A DNA stretch of 13,604 nt from JABHHG01 sp964419445 (GCA_964419445.1 CAYQPE010000045.1:1-13604), one strand, 5' to 3'. Shown: positions 6,785 through 13,604, counted from the stretch's first letter. The notes: generated by a model not told the origin, from the letters alone. Translations and numbers: made by a program.

Positions 6785-7269
6785 TGCCTTTTAAGATAGG
6801 ACATGGTGTTGATACGCATCAATTAGAATCGGGATATGACCTCATCATTGGTGGGGTTAAAATCCCATTTCATAAGGGGTCAAAGGGCCACAGTGATGGT
6901 GATGTATTATATCACGCCATTGTTGATGCTTTATTAGGTGCTACTGCATTGGGAGATATTGGCAACCACTTCCCATCTTCTGATATTCGATGGAAAGATG
7001 CCAATAGTGAGAAGTTTTTAAGTCATGCTTTTTCATTGGTTTCTGGTAAAGGTTATACCATATCAAATATTGACTCTACCATTTTATTGCAAGCACCACA
7101 AGTGAGTCCCCATATTCAGCAGATGAAAGAAAATATTTCTCAAATTTTAGATATTTCAATGGATTGTATTTCGGTAAAAGCCACAACTACCGATCATCTA
7201 GGGTATATTGGAAATGGTGATGGTCTTACAGCCCATGCAGTTGTTTTATTAGAGCATCAACATGGTTAG
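6784..7269 (+). CDS. ispF: 2-C-methyl-D-erythritol 2,4-cyclodiphosphate synthase
   Basis: Forms the cyclic diphosphate MEcPP and releases CMP in the non-mevalonate (MEP) route to isoprenoids. The enzyme is normally a zinc-dependent trimer. The 161 residues match the family (about 157-160). Metal ligands are Asp10 and His12 in I-G-H-G-V-D-T-H, and His44 in G-H-S-D-G-D-V-L-Y-H. The phosphate-binding part G-D-I-G-N-H-F-P-S-S-D follows at 57-67, and the C-terminal T-T-T-D-H-L-G-Y-I-G-N-G-D-G-L-T-A-H is characteristic. Thr replaces the more usual Val between the two N-terminal ligands, a mild change. ATG 6784 overlaps the queA stop, and its own end overlaps gltX by 8 nt, so translational coupling is likely. 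It uses the product of IspE, which is encoded two genes further on. Confidence 0.96.
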   Translation: MPFKIGHGVDTHQLESGYDLIIGGVKIPFHKGSKGHSDGDVLYHAIVDALLGATALGDIGNHFPSSDIRWKDANSEKFLSHAFSLVSGKGYTISNIDSTILLQAPQVSPHIQQMKENISQILDISMDCISVKATTTDHLGYIGNGDGLTAHAVVLLEHQHG

Positions 7270-8677
7270 AGTAAGATTTGCTCCCAGCCCCACAGGCTAT
7301 TTGCATGTAGGCGGTTTACGTACTGCTCTTTATAACTATTTATTTGCCAAACAGCATGACGGAGAAATTATCCTCAGAATTGAAGATACCGATCAATCTC
7401 GAAAGGTAAAGGGTGCAGTTGAGCAAATATTAGATGTATTCACAAAGGTGAATATTCAATTTGACGAGGGTCCAAAAATTAATGAAAAAGTGGGCCCCTA
7501 CTTTCAATCTCAACGACTGGAAATATATTCTTCACATATTGAAAAACTCATTGAATCTGGACATGCTTACCATTGTTTTTGTACCGCTGAGCGATTAGAT
7601 GATTTAAGAAAAGAACGGCAAGCAAAAAAGGAAAGTACAAAATACGATAAAAAATGTTTACACCTATCTTCTGATGAAGTTGAATCCAAAAAACGTGAGC
7701 TTCCCTTTGTAATTCGATTAAATGTGGAAGAAAATTCAGTTATTGAATTTGATGATATGGTTAGAGGAAAAGTGGTTTTTAATACCAGTGAGATTGATGA
7801 CCAAGTATTATTAAAATCAGATGGATTTCCAACCTATCATTTAGCCAATGTTGTTGATGATTATCTCATGGGAATCACTCATGTAATTCGCGGAGAAGAA
7901 TGGCTCTCTTCAACTCCTAAACATATATTATTGTATAATGCTCTTGGTTGGGATTTACCTCAATTTGCACATGTACCATTATTATTAAATCCAGATAAAT
8001 CTAAATTGTCTAAGCGGCAAGGTGATGTGGCTGTTGAAGATTATTTGGATAAAGGGTTTTTACCTGAAGCATTATTGAATTTTGTGGCATTTCTTGGATG
8101 GAATCCTGGTGATGATCGTGAATTTTTTACACTTGATGAGCTAACAAAGACTTTTTCTATTGAGCGCATTCAAAAGGGTGGGGCTGTTTTTAATCAAGAG
8201 AAATTACAATGGATAAATAGTCATTATTTAAAGTCTCTTCCATTAGAAAAAATTATAGATTATTACATCCCGTTTAATAATCTCGACATAGATTCCAATT
8301 CATTACAATTTAAAAATGCAGTTGATTTTTCTCGTGAACGAGTATCTACCTTGCTTGAAATTGAAAATGAAATTAAACCCTTTTATGATATTTCTCCTCG
8401 AGAGCATGAAATGGCATCTTTAATTTCTCAAGAAAATTCACAACTATTATATTCACAGCTCAAATCCGAAATTGAAATTGCACCTTCATTAGATTCGGAA
8501 GCTGTAAAAAATATCGTTTCACAAATATCCTCACAATTAGGAATTAAGGGAAAAGATTTATTTTTCCCGCTTCGGTTGGCATTATATGGAGATGTAAAAG
8601 GTCCCAATATACATGGAATTTTCTCAGTACTTGGAAAAGAAGAATTTTTAAATCGATTAAATAATGTAATTGAATAA
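7262..8677 (+). CDS. gltX: Glutamyl-tRNA synthetase
   Basis: Class Ib synthetase that charges tRNA-Glu with glutamate using ATP. The 471 residues match bacterial GluRS. The N-terminal Rossmann domain has F-A-P-S-P-T-G-Y-L-H-V-G-G, whose H-V-G-G (15-18) is the HIGH-class signature, followed by R-I-E-D-T-D. The KMSKS-class loop is K-L-S-K-R at 248-252. A zinc-binding set C-x-C-x24-C-x-H (Cys105, Cys107, Cys132, His134) has the same spacing as in the E. coli enzyme. The C-terminal anticodon-binding helices are present. ATG 7262 lies inside the end of ispF (8-nt overlap) and is the natural start of the conserved V-R-V-R-F-A-P-S-P-T-G. The stop overlaps glnS by one base. With GlnRS encoded next door, this GluRS is expected to be discriminating and not to misacylate tRNA-Gln. 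Confidence 0.97.
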   Translation: MVRVRFAPSPTGYLHVGGLRTALYNYLFAKQHDGEIILRIEDTDQSRKVKGAVEQILDVFTKVNIQFDEGPKINEKVGPYFQSQRLEIYSSHIEKLIESGHAYHCFCTAERLDDLRKERQAKKESTKYDKKCLHLSSDEVESKKRELPFVIRLNVEENSVIEFDDMVRGKVVFNTSEIDDQVLLKSDGFPTYHLANVVDDYLMGITHVIRGEEWLSSTPKHILLYNALGWDLPQFAHVPLLLNPDKSKLSKRQGDVAVEDYLDKGFLPEALLNFVAFLGWNPGDDREFFTLDELTKTFSIERIQKGGAVFNQEKLQWINSHYLKSLPLEKIIDYYIPFNNLDIDSNSLQFKNAVDFSRERVSTLLEIENEIKPFYDISPREHEMASLISQENSQLLYSQLKSEIEIAPSLDSEAVKNIVSQISSQLGIKGKDLFFPLRLALYGDVKGPNIHGIFSVLGKEEFLNRLNNVIE

Positions 8678-10350
8678 TGGCAGAAGAAATTTATACTCAT
8701 TTTATAAAAGAAATTATCAATGAAGATTTAAAAAACGGGAAAAATGATGGCCGCGTACATACACGTTTTCCGCCTGAACCTAATGGGTATTTGCATATCG
8801 GTCACTCTAAATCTATTTGTTTAAATTTTGGTCTTGCAGAAGAATATGATGGAAATTGTAATCTCCGATTTGACGATACCAATCCTGTAAAGGAAGAGGA
8901 TGAATATGTAAAATCTATCATTGAGGATGTGAAGTGGTTAGGGTTTAACATAGATGATAATAATATTTTATATGCATCGGACTATTTTCAGCAAATGTAT
9001 GACCATGCAGTTTCATTAATCAATGCTGGCAAAGCTTATGTGGATGACCAAACTCCCGATGAAATTAAAGATTCACGTGGGACATTGAAAGAACCAGGCA
9101 AAGAAAGTCCATTTAGAAATAGAAGTATAGAAGAAAATCTTCAGTTATTTGAGGGCATGAAAAATGGTCAGTTTGAAAATGGAGAAAAAGTACTTCGTGC
9201 AAAAATAGATATGGCATCTCCAAATCTAAACTTTAGAGACCCCATAATGTATAGAATTTTACATGCATCTCATCATCGAACAGGGGATAATTGGTGCATT
9301 TACCCCATGTATGATTGGGCCCATGGATTGGAAGATTCAATTGAAGGAATTACCCATTCAATTTGTACATTGGAATTTCAAGATCATCGTCCATTATATG
9401 ATTGGTTTTTAGATGCGTTAGATGTTCATCATCCACAACAAATTGAATTTGCTAGACTTAATTTAAACTACACAGTAATGAGCAAAAGAAAACTGAAGCA
9501 ATTGGTTGATGAAGGGCATGTTTGGGGGTGGGATGACCCACGAATGCCAACAATTTCAGGCTTTCGTAGAAAAGGGTATTCACCTGAATCCATACGTGAG
9601 CTTAGTGAACGTGTAGGTGTGGCAAAACGAGATGGCATAGTGGACATCGCCTTATTGGAAAACTGTTTACGAGAAGACTTGAATAATCGTTCTCAACGTG
9701 TGATGGCTGTATTGGATCCATTAAAGGTAGTGATTACCAATTATCCTGAAGGTGAGTCAGAAGAATTAGATGCGGTAAATAATCCTGAAAATGAAGCTGA
9801 TGGAAAGCGAAAAATTCCATTTAGTCGAGAATTATGGATTGAACGAAGCGATTTTATGGAAGACCCTCCAAAGAAGTTTTTCCGATTAGGTCCTGGACGA
9901 GAATCAAGATTATTGCATGCGTATTATATTACATGTAATGATGTAATTAAAGATGAAAATGGGAATATCATCGAACTCCATTGCACCTATGATCCTAAAA
10001 CAAAAGGGGGATGGTCAGATGATGGTCGCCGTGTGAAAGGAACACTTCATTGGGTTTCTGCCAAGCATGCTGTAAATGCTGAAGTTCGACAATTTGAACA
10101 TCTATTCAATGTAGAAAATCCAAATAAAGTTGAAGAGGGAAAAACTTTTTTAGACAATATAAACCCCAATAGTTTGTCGGTGTTAGAGAATTGCAAATTA
10201 GAACCCTCATTATTAAACGCAAAATGTGGAGATTATTTTCAATTTACCAGAACGGGATACTATTGTGTAGATTTAGATTCTGCTCCCGATAAATTAATTT
10301 TCAATAGAAGTGCTACTCTCCGAGACAGTTGGGGAAAGAAAAATAAATAA
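8677..10350 (+). CDS. glnS: Glutaminyl-tRNA synthetase
   Basis: Charges tRNA-Gln directly with glutamine. The 557 residues are close to E. coli GlnRS (554). The catalytic domain has F-P-P-E-P-N-G-Y-L-H-I-G-H-S-K-S with HIGH-class H-I-G-H at 40-43, and M-S-K-R from Met268, the same position as the MSK motif in E. coli. R-F-D-D-T-N-P and the acceptor-binding insertion are present, then two beta-barrel anticodon-binding domains (about 340-557) including P-F-S-R-E-L-W-I-E-R-S-D-F and G-G-W-S-D-D-G-R-R-V-K-G. ATG 8677 overlaps the gltX stop (TAATG). A tRNA-Gln(TTG) gene, its substrate, lies about 1 kb downstream. Many bacteria lack GlnRS and use GatCAB; the family entered bacteria by transfer from eukaryotes. 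The 3' end overlaps ispE. Confidence 0.97.
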   Translation: MAEEIYTHFIKEIINEDLKNGKNDGRVHTRFPPEPNGYLHIGHSKSICLNFGLAEEYDGNCNLRFDDTNPVKEEDEYVKSIIEDVKWLGFNIDDNNILYASDYFQQMYDHAVSLINAGKAYVDDQTPDEIKDSRGTLKEPGKESPFRNRSIEENLQLFEGMKNGQFENGEKVLRAKIDMASPNLNFRDPIMYRILHASHHRTGDNWCIYPMYDWAHGLEDSIEGITHSICTLEFQDHRPLYDWFLDALDVHHPQQIEFARLNLNYTVMSKRKLKQLVDEGHVWGWDDPRMPTISGFRRKGYSPESIRELSERVGVAKRDGIVDIALLENCLREDLNNRSQRVMAVLDPLKVVITNYPEGESEELDAVNNPENEADGKRKIPFSRELWIERSDFMEDPPKKFFRLGPGRESRLLHAYYITCNDVIKDENGNIIELHCTYDPKTKGGWSDDGRRVKGTLHWVSAKHAVNAEVRQFEHLFNVENPNKVEEGKTFLDNINPNSLSVLENCKLEPSLLNAKCGDYFQFTRTGYYCVDLDSAPDKLIFNRSATLRDSWGKKNK

Positions 10351-11188
10351 TCATACAGTAGTAAAATCCCACGCCAAAGTAAATTTGGGATTACGTGTCC
10401 TGAGTAAGCGAAGTGATAATTACCATAATATTGCCAGTACATTTATAGAATTAGAATTTCATGATACATTAACCTTTGAGTTACATGATGAATTTTCTTT
10501 GTCATGCAATATACCGGAAGTACCCGTAGATAGTTCAAATTTAATTTCTAAAGCTTATTCTGAACTATTGAATTTTAAGTCCTACGACGATTCTCATTAC
10601 AAAATTAATATTGAAAAGCATATTCCCATGGGTGGCGGTTTAGGTGGAGGCAGTAGCAATGCAGCAAATACACTCACCGCACTAAATTATTTATGGAATT
10701 GCAATTTATCTGATGAAAAATTGTGTGAGATTGGTAAAAAAATTGGTGCAGATGTCCCATTTTTTATAAAGGGTGGTATCCAAAATGTTTGGGGAATTGG
10801 CGATATGCTTTCTCCTGTAGAATTAGACTGGCGTGACAAATATACTTTTTTACTTGTTTTGCCAGAGATTTCCATATCTACACCATGGGCATACAAAAGT
10901 TTAAATATTTCTTTGCATGAAGACAATACTATTCCTAAATTTTCGCCCTTGACGGAGCCAGTAAACTGGCAGTTATTTGAAAATGATTTTGAACGGGTTA
11001 TCCGATCAACATATCCAGAAATCGACGAAATTAAATTACAATTACAAGATTGTGGTGCAGTTTTTGCCGGTATGTCGGGAAGTGGCTCGACTATGTTTGG
11101 TATCTTTGATAGCCGCGAATTAGCTCAGCATTGTGCTGAGAAATTTTCGCATTACCAAACTATCGTCACTTTTCCCAAATCATCATAA
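10310..11188 (+). CDS. ispE: 4-diphosphocytidyl-2-C-methyl-D-erythritol kinase
   Basis: GHMP-family kinase of the MEP isoprenoid pathway; phosphorylates CDP-methylerythritol and supplies IspF. The 292 residues fit the family. Motifs are S-H-A-K-V-N-L-G-L-R-V (Lys23 in the first motif), the glycine-rich ATP loop G-G-G-L-G-G-G-S-S-N-A-A (108-119), catalytic Asp148 in G-A-D-V-P-F-F, and M-S-G-S-G-S-T-M-F-G (255-264). Asn117 stands where Asp is more common (SSDAA). The start is uncertain. The only standard start before the first motif is GTG 10310, which overlaps glnS by 41 nt. An ATA at 10343 has GGGGA just upstream and would give an 8-nt overlap and a more typical N-terminus. No ATG is available. 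It is followed 29 nt later by tRNA-Asn. Confidence 0.94.
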   Translation: MLLSETVGERKINNHTVVKSHAKVNLGLRVLSKRSDNYHNIASTFIELEFHDTLTFELHDEFSLSCNIPEVPVDSSNLISKAYSELLNFKSYDDSHYKINIEKHIPMGGGLGGGSSNAANTLTALNYLWNCNLSDEKLCEIGKKIGADVPFFIKGGIQNVWGIGDMLSPVELDWRDKYTFLLVLPEISISTPWAYKSLNISLHEDNTIPKFSPLTEPVNWQLFENDFERVIRSTYPEIDEIKLQLQDCGAVFAGMSGSGSTMFGIFDSRELAQHCAEKFSHYQTIVTFPKSS

Positions 11189-11217
11189 TTTCTGGATATA
11201 TTGCTCACCCAATTTAT

Positions 11218-11291
11218 TGGGGCGTAGCACAATTGGCAGTTGCACCTGACTGTTAATCAGGCGGTTGGTGGTTCGACTCCACCCGCCCCAG
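11218..11291 (+). tRNA. tRNA-Asn (anticodon GTT)
   Basis: All arms fold by hand. The acceptor is 11218-11224 with 11284-11290 (seven pairs). The D stem is 11227-11230 with 11240-11243, the last pair mismatched. The anticodon stem is 11245-11249 with 11257-11261, with loop CTGTTAA and anticodon GTT at 11252-11254. A five-base variable loop follows, then the T stem 11267-11271 with 11279-11283 and loop TTCGACT. The discriminator is G11291, as expected for Asn. The bases after it are CA, not CCA, so CCA must be added enzymatically. A GUN anticodon makes this an expected QueA-pathway substrate. It lies 29 nt after ispE and is probably excised from the operon transcript. Confidence 0.96.
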
Positions 11292-11314
11292 CAGGATAAC
11301 CATTTTAAAAAAAT

Positions 11315-11385
11315 TGGGGGATCGTTCAATGGTAGGACATCGGTTTTTGGTGCCGAGTATCGGGGTTCGACTCCCTGTCCCCCAG
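11315..11385 (+). tRNA. tRNA-Gln (anticodon TTG)
   Basis: A 71-nt cloverleaf. The acceptor is 11315-11321 with 11378-11384, starting with the weak U-A pair typical of tRNA-Gln. The D stem is 11324-11327 with 11335-11338. The anticodon stem is 11340-11344 with 11352-11356, with anticodon TTG at 11347-11349. A four-base variable loop follows, then the T stem 11361-11365 with 11373-11377 (one G-U pair). The discriminator is G11385, an identity element for GlnRS. CCA is not encoded: CA follows and then the prs ATG. The gene lies 23 nt after tRNA-Asn. It is the substrate of the glnS product encoded upstream. Confidence 0.96.
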
Positions 11386-11387
11386 CA

Positions 11388-12320
11388 ATGAAAATCTTTT
11401 CCGGAAGATCAAATCTCGCATTAGCTGAAGGTATTGCCAATTATCTTGGTATGTCTATGGGTAATGTGGACATCAAAGTATTTAGTGATGGTGAAATTAG
11501 TGTAGCCTTTGAGGAAAATATCCGCAACGAGGATGTTTTCATTATTCAATCTACCAATCCACCATCTGATAATATTTTAGAGCTTTTACTTATGTTGGAT
11601 GCTGCACGTCGTGCGTCTGCAAGAAGTGTAGTGGCAGTAATCCCATATTTTGGATATGGACGCCAAGATCGTAAAGACCGTGCACGAGTTCCCATTTCAT
11701 CTCGTTTGATGATGGATTTAATTACTGCTGGTGGTGTTGATAGAATCATTACTATGGACTTACACTCCCCTCAAATTCAGGGGTTTGCTAACGTACCTTT
11801 TGATCATTTGTATTCGCGATTGGCATTATTAGACCATCTACGAGACTTGGGGCTAAATGAGGATACAGGTGTTGTGTTAGCTCCAGATGTGGGATCTGCA
11901 AAAATGAGCCAATCTTATGCAAAAAAACTACAAGTTGGATTTGCATTAATTGATAAACGCCGACCTAAACCCAATATGGCTGAAGTAGCTAATTTGGTAG
12001 GTGAGCTAAATGAGAAGCATGTACTCATCATTGATGATATGATTGATACTGCAGGCACAATTTGTAATGCGGCACAAACTGCAATTGATGAAGGTGCATT
12101 ATCTGTAACAGCAGTAGCCACTCACCCTGTATTATCAGGGCCATCGATTGAGCGGTTATCTGCATCACCAATTTCTAAAGTGGTCGTTTGCAATACTATT
12201 GAATTGGGTGATAAAGTAAATTTTGAAAAATTAGAGATTATCTCTGTTGCCGAGGTTTTCGGCGAATCAATAAAACGAATTGTAGATGGAACCTCATTGA
12301 GTTCCATGTTCGATTTTTAG
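11388..12320 (+). CDS. prs: Ribose-phosphate pyrophosphokinase (PRPP synthase)
   Basis: Makes 5-phosphoribosyl-1-pyrophosphate from ribose 5-phosphate and ATP, feeding purine, pyrimidine, histidine, tryptophan and NAD synthesis. The 310 residues match the family. The start ATG 11388 aligns M-K-I-F-S-G with the standard M-K-L-F-A-G opening. The frame stays open upstream only because it runs through the tRNA genes. Motifs are F-S-D-G-E-I, the flexible ATP loop G-Y-G-R-Q-D-R-K-D-R, M-D-L-H-S-P-Q-I-Q-G-F, and the PRPP-binding D-D-M-I-D-T-A-G-T (216-224). The start codon is only 2 nt beyond the tRNA-Gln discriminator, so any ribosome binding site would have to lie inside the tRNA acceptor arm and none is seen. 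rplY follows after 17 nt, and the prs-rplY-pth order is common in bacteria. Confidence 0.97.
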   Translation: MKIFSGRSNLALAEGIANYLGMSMGNVDIKVFSDGEISVAFEENIRNEDVFIIQSTNPPSDNILELLLMLDAARRASARSVVAVIPYFGYGRQDRKDRARVPISSRLMMDLITAGGVDRIITMDLHSPQIQGFANVPFDHLYSRLALLDHLRDLGLNEDTGVVLAPDVGSAKMSQSYAKKLQVGFALIDKRRPKPNMAEVANLVGELNEKHVLIIDDMIDTAGTICNAAQTAIDEGALSVTAVATHPVLSGPSIERLSASPISKVVVCNTIELGDKVNFEKLEIISVAEVFGESIKRIVDGTSLSSMFDF

Positions 12321-12324
12321 TAAT

Positions 12325-12329
12325 AGGAG
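12325..12329 (+). promoter_or_regulatory. Ribosome binding site of rplY
   Basis: AGGAG with 8 nt to ATG 12338, a textbook Shine-Dalgarno site in the 17-nt prs/rplY spacer. It shows that the organism does use such sites, which makes their absence before prs notable. Confidence 0.8.
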
Positions 12330-12337
12330 CATAAAAA

Positions 12338-13018
12338 ATGTCAGTTAAAGAATTTAAGTTAGAAGTTTTGAAGCGTGAAGGCAGTGGCAAAAAAGCCATT
12401 AAAGAAATTCGCCGTGGAGGTGGAATTCCGGGTGTGTATTATTCTCACGATTCTAAGGCCAGCATTCCTTTTACCATTACAAAGGATGAAATTCACGAAG
12501 CTAAGAAATCTGGTGCTCATATTTTCAATATTAGTGTAGGAAGCAAGAAGAGAAATGTGATTTTTAGATCTGTACAATATCATCCGGTTACTGATGAAAT
12601 TTTGCATATTGACCTCTATGGTGTAAAAATGGATGAAGTAATTACGGTAAAAGCAGCAATCCACTTGGTAGGTGATGCAGAAGGTATTAAATCTGATGGT
12701 GGTATATTAAATGCACCTACTTCAGAGATTGAAATTCAATGTCTGCCTGGAGATATCCCAGACGCTATTGAGGTTGATGTAACGGATTTAAAACTGGGTG
12801 ATAGTATTCAGGTTGCGGATATTAATTTAGATGAAAAGCATAAGCTAATGAGTAGCCCGGAAGCAGTGGTAGCCTCTGTAACTCATGCAATGAGAGAAGA
12901 AGAGCCTGTTGTAACTGAAGAAGATGCTGATGTATTTATGGATGATGATGCTCCTGCAGATGCATCAGAAGAATCATCTGATGAAGCTAATTCTGGAGAT
13001 GCTTCAGAAGGCGAATAA
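12338..13018 (+). CDS. rplY: 50S ribosomal protein L25, long Ctc/TL5 form
   Basis: Binds 5S rRNA in the central protuberance of the large ribosomal subunit. Long forms are called Ctc (general stress protein) or TL5. At 226 residues it has the N-terminal L25 domain (about 5-92: L-K-R-E-G-S-G-K-K-A-I-K-E-I-R, G-G-G-I-P-G-V-Y-Y, V-Q-Y-H-P-V-T-D-E-I-L-H-I-D) and the C-terminal beta domain (about 98-185: G-D-A-E-G-I-K-S-D-G-G-I-L, L-P-G-D-I-P-D-A-I-E-V-D-V). It ends in a roughly 38-residue acidic, Ser/Ala-rich tail that is probably disordered. Such tails are common in long L25 proteins. The start is fixed by the AGGAG site. The stop overlaps the pth start by one base (TAATG), so L25 and Pth are probably coupled. 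Confidence 0.95.
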   Translation: MSVKEFKLEVLKREGSGKKAIKEIRRGGGIPGVYYSHDSKASIPFTITKDEIHEAKKSGAHIFNISVGSKKRNVIFRSVQYHPVTDEILHIDLYGVKMDEVITVKAAIHLVGDAEGIKSDGGILNAPTSEIEIQCLPGDIPDAIEVDVTDLKLGDSIQVADINLDEKHKLMSSPEAVVASVTHAMREEEPVVTEEDADVFMDDDAPADASEESSDEANSGDASEGE

Positions 13019-13563
13019 TGGTCCTCGTAGTTGGACTTGGTAATCCGGGAAATAAATACACAAATACCAAACATAATTTTGGTTTTTGGGTTCTCAATAA
13101 GTTTGCCGAAAAGAGTTCTTTGAAATTTAAAGCCGGTAAAGGGGATTACCTTTACACTAAAGACGGCGATTTGATTTTAGCTAAACCCACCACATATATG
13201 AACAATAGTGGAATAGCTGTAGGTGAAATTTGTAGATATTTTAATATTTCACCAGAAAATGTAATCGTTGTCTATGATGATATAGATTTACCCTTGGGTA
13301 CAATTCGACTTCGACCATCTGGTGGTTCGGGAGGTCATCGAGGAATTGAATCAATTATATATCATCTCAAAACAGAAGATTTTAATCGTTTACGATTGGG
13401 CATTGCCACTGATGAGCATATGCGTCCTTCTGAAAAATATGTATTGAAACCATTTCCTGAAAAATACTCAGATTCGGTTGAAATAGTTATTAACAACGCC
13501 TGTGATGCGTTATCGCATTTTGTTCAGCATGGCATTGTTGAAACAATGAATAAATTTAATTAA
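13018..13563 (+). CDS. pth: Peptidyl-tRNA hydrolase
   Basis: Releases tRNA from peptidyl-tRNA that has dropped off the ribosome. The 181 residues match the family. The N-terminal G-L-G-N-P-G-N-K-Y-x-N-T-K-H-N-F-G-F contains Asn9 and catalytic His19 (E. coli Asn10 and His20). K-P-T-T-Y-M-N-N-S-G gives Asn62 (E. coli Asn68), and V-V-Y-D-D-I-D-L-P-L-G gives Asp87 (E. coli Asp93). In G-G-S-G-G-H-R-G-I-E-S-I-I, Arg108 stands at the position of E. coli Asn114, which normally contacts the peptidyl-tRNA; some lineages vary here. ATG 13018 overlaps the rplY stop, and no other start suits the conserved V-V-G-L-G-N-P-G. It ends 20 nt before the next gene. Confidence 0.96.
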   Translation: MVLVVGLGNPGNKYTNTKHNFGFWVLNKFAEKSSLKFKAGKGDYLYTKDGDLILAKPTTYMNNSGIAVGEICRYFNISPENVIVVYDDIDLPLGTIRLRPSGGSGGHRGIESIIYHLKTEDFNRLRLGIATDEHMRPSEKYVLKPFPEKYSDSVEIVINNACDALSHFVQHGIVETMNKFN

Positions 13564-13565
13564 CT

Positions 13566-13573
13566 AAAAAGGA
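13566..13573 (+). promoter_or_regulatory. Ribosome binding site of the last, partial gene
   Basis: AAAAAGGA lies 10 nt before ATG 13584, just after the pth stop. It supports a real gene start at the right edge. Confidence 0.6.
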
Positions 13574-13583
13574 TAATTACTGA

Positions 13584-13604
13584 ATGGATAATTTATATCT
13601 TGTA
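13584..13604 (+). CDS. First seven codons of a gene running off the right edge, possibly rpsF
   Basis: ATG 13584 starts M-D-N-L-Y-L-V and runs out of the window. An AAAAAGGA site upstream and tight spacing after pth make this a probable coding start in the same operon. In many bacteria pth is followed by rpsF (ribosomal protein S6), and a short hydrophobic first strand is compatible with that. Seven residues cannot identify the product, so rpsF is only a guess from gene order; ychF is another common neighbour. Confidence 0.4.

Noticed and set aside
10963..10974. Short hairpin CCAG-TAAA-CTGG in ispE
   Set aside because: Only four pairs inside a coding sequence; expected by chance.
11124..11140. 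Perfect 7-bp hairpin (CTCAGCA-TTG-TGCTGAG) near the end of ispE, possible terminator before the tRNAs
   Set aside because: It lies inside the conserved coding region, about 48 nt before the stop, and is not followed by a proper T run.
11265..11387. N-terminal extension of prs by 41 residues
   Set aside because: This stretch is occupied by the tRNA-Asn 3' half and tRNA-Gln, and the family's standard opening M-K-I-F-S-G begins at 11388.
11183..11440. Reverse-strand open frame over the tRNA genes and prs start
   Set aside because: It overlaps two well-folded tRNAs and a conserved gene start; its translation resembles the spurious proteins often predicted antisense to tRNAs.

Overview
The window is AT-rich bacterial DNA with densely packed genes, all on the + strand. 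It divides into an accessory, envelope-related block (1 to about 3409) and a housekeeping block (3402 to the end). The combination suggests a Gram-negative (diderm) bacterium: signal peptides, a lipobox, a barrel-like C-terminus and a CsgG/LpoB-like domain, together with a dedicated GlnRS, an extended Ctc/TL5-type L25, the MEP isoprenoid route and a CoaBC with Ser in place of the usual active-site Cys. A member of the FCB group or a marine relative such as Marinimicrobia (SAR406) would fit. That placement is an inference from overall character and gene order, not from a marker search. A run of ten Ns at 2446-2455 shows this is a scaffolded draft assembly.

Accessory block. The 3' end of a gene with a beta-strand-rich tail enters from the left edge. 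It overlaps by ATGA a lipoprotein made of four tandem Ig-like (Kre9/KNH-like) repeats, arranged as two nearly identical pairs. Next comes an exported protein with a CsgG/LpoB-like N-terminal domain, which appears to continue across the assembly gap into a WD40-like propeller. The three genes look like one lineage-specific envelope module. It is the only part of the window whose role cannot be named from known families.

Housekeeping block. The order is coaBC (CoA synthesis), ruvB (Holliday junction branch migration), queA (queuosine), ispF (MEP pathway), gltX and glnS (Glu- and Gln-tRNA synthetases), ispE (MEP pathway), tRNA-Asn(GTT), tRNA-Gln(TTG), prs (PRPP synthase), rplY/ctc (L25), pth (peptidyl-tRNA hydrolase), and the first codons of another gene, possibly rpsF. 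Many junctions overlap by 1 to 41 nt (TAATG at queA/ispF, gltX/glnS and rplY/pth; 8 nt at ispF/gltX), so long cotranscripts with translational coupling are likely. Several genes concern tRNA: QueA modifies it, GltX and GlnS charge it, Pth recycles it, and two tRNA genes lie among them. The prs start codon lies 2 nt beyond the predicted 3' end of tRNA-Gln, so tRNA processing should yield a nearly leaderless prs mRNA.

No insertion sequence, CRISPR array, phage gene, riboswitch or convincing intrinsic terminator was seen. Outside the gap, no stretch above about 60 bases lacks a gene.
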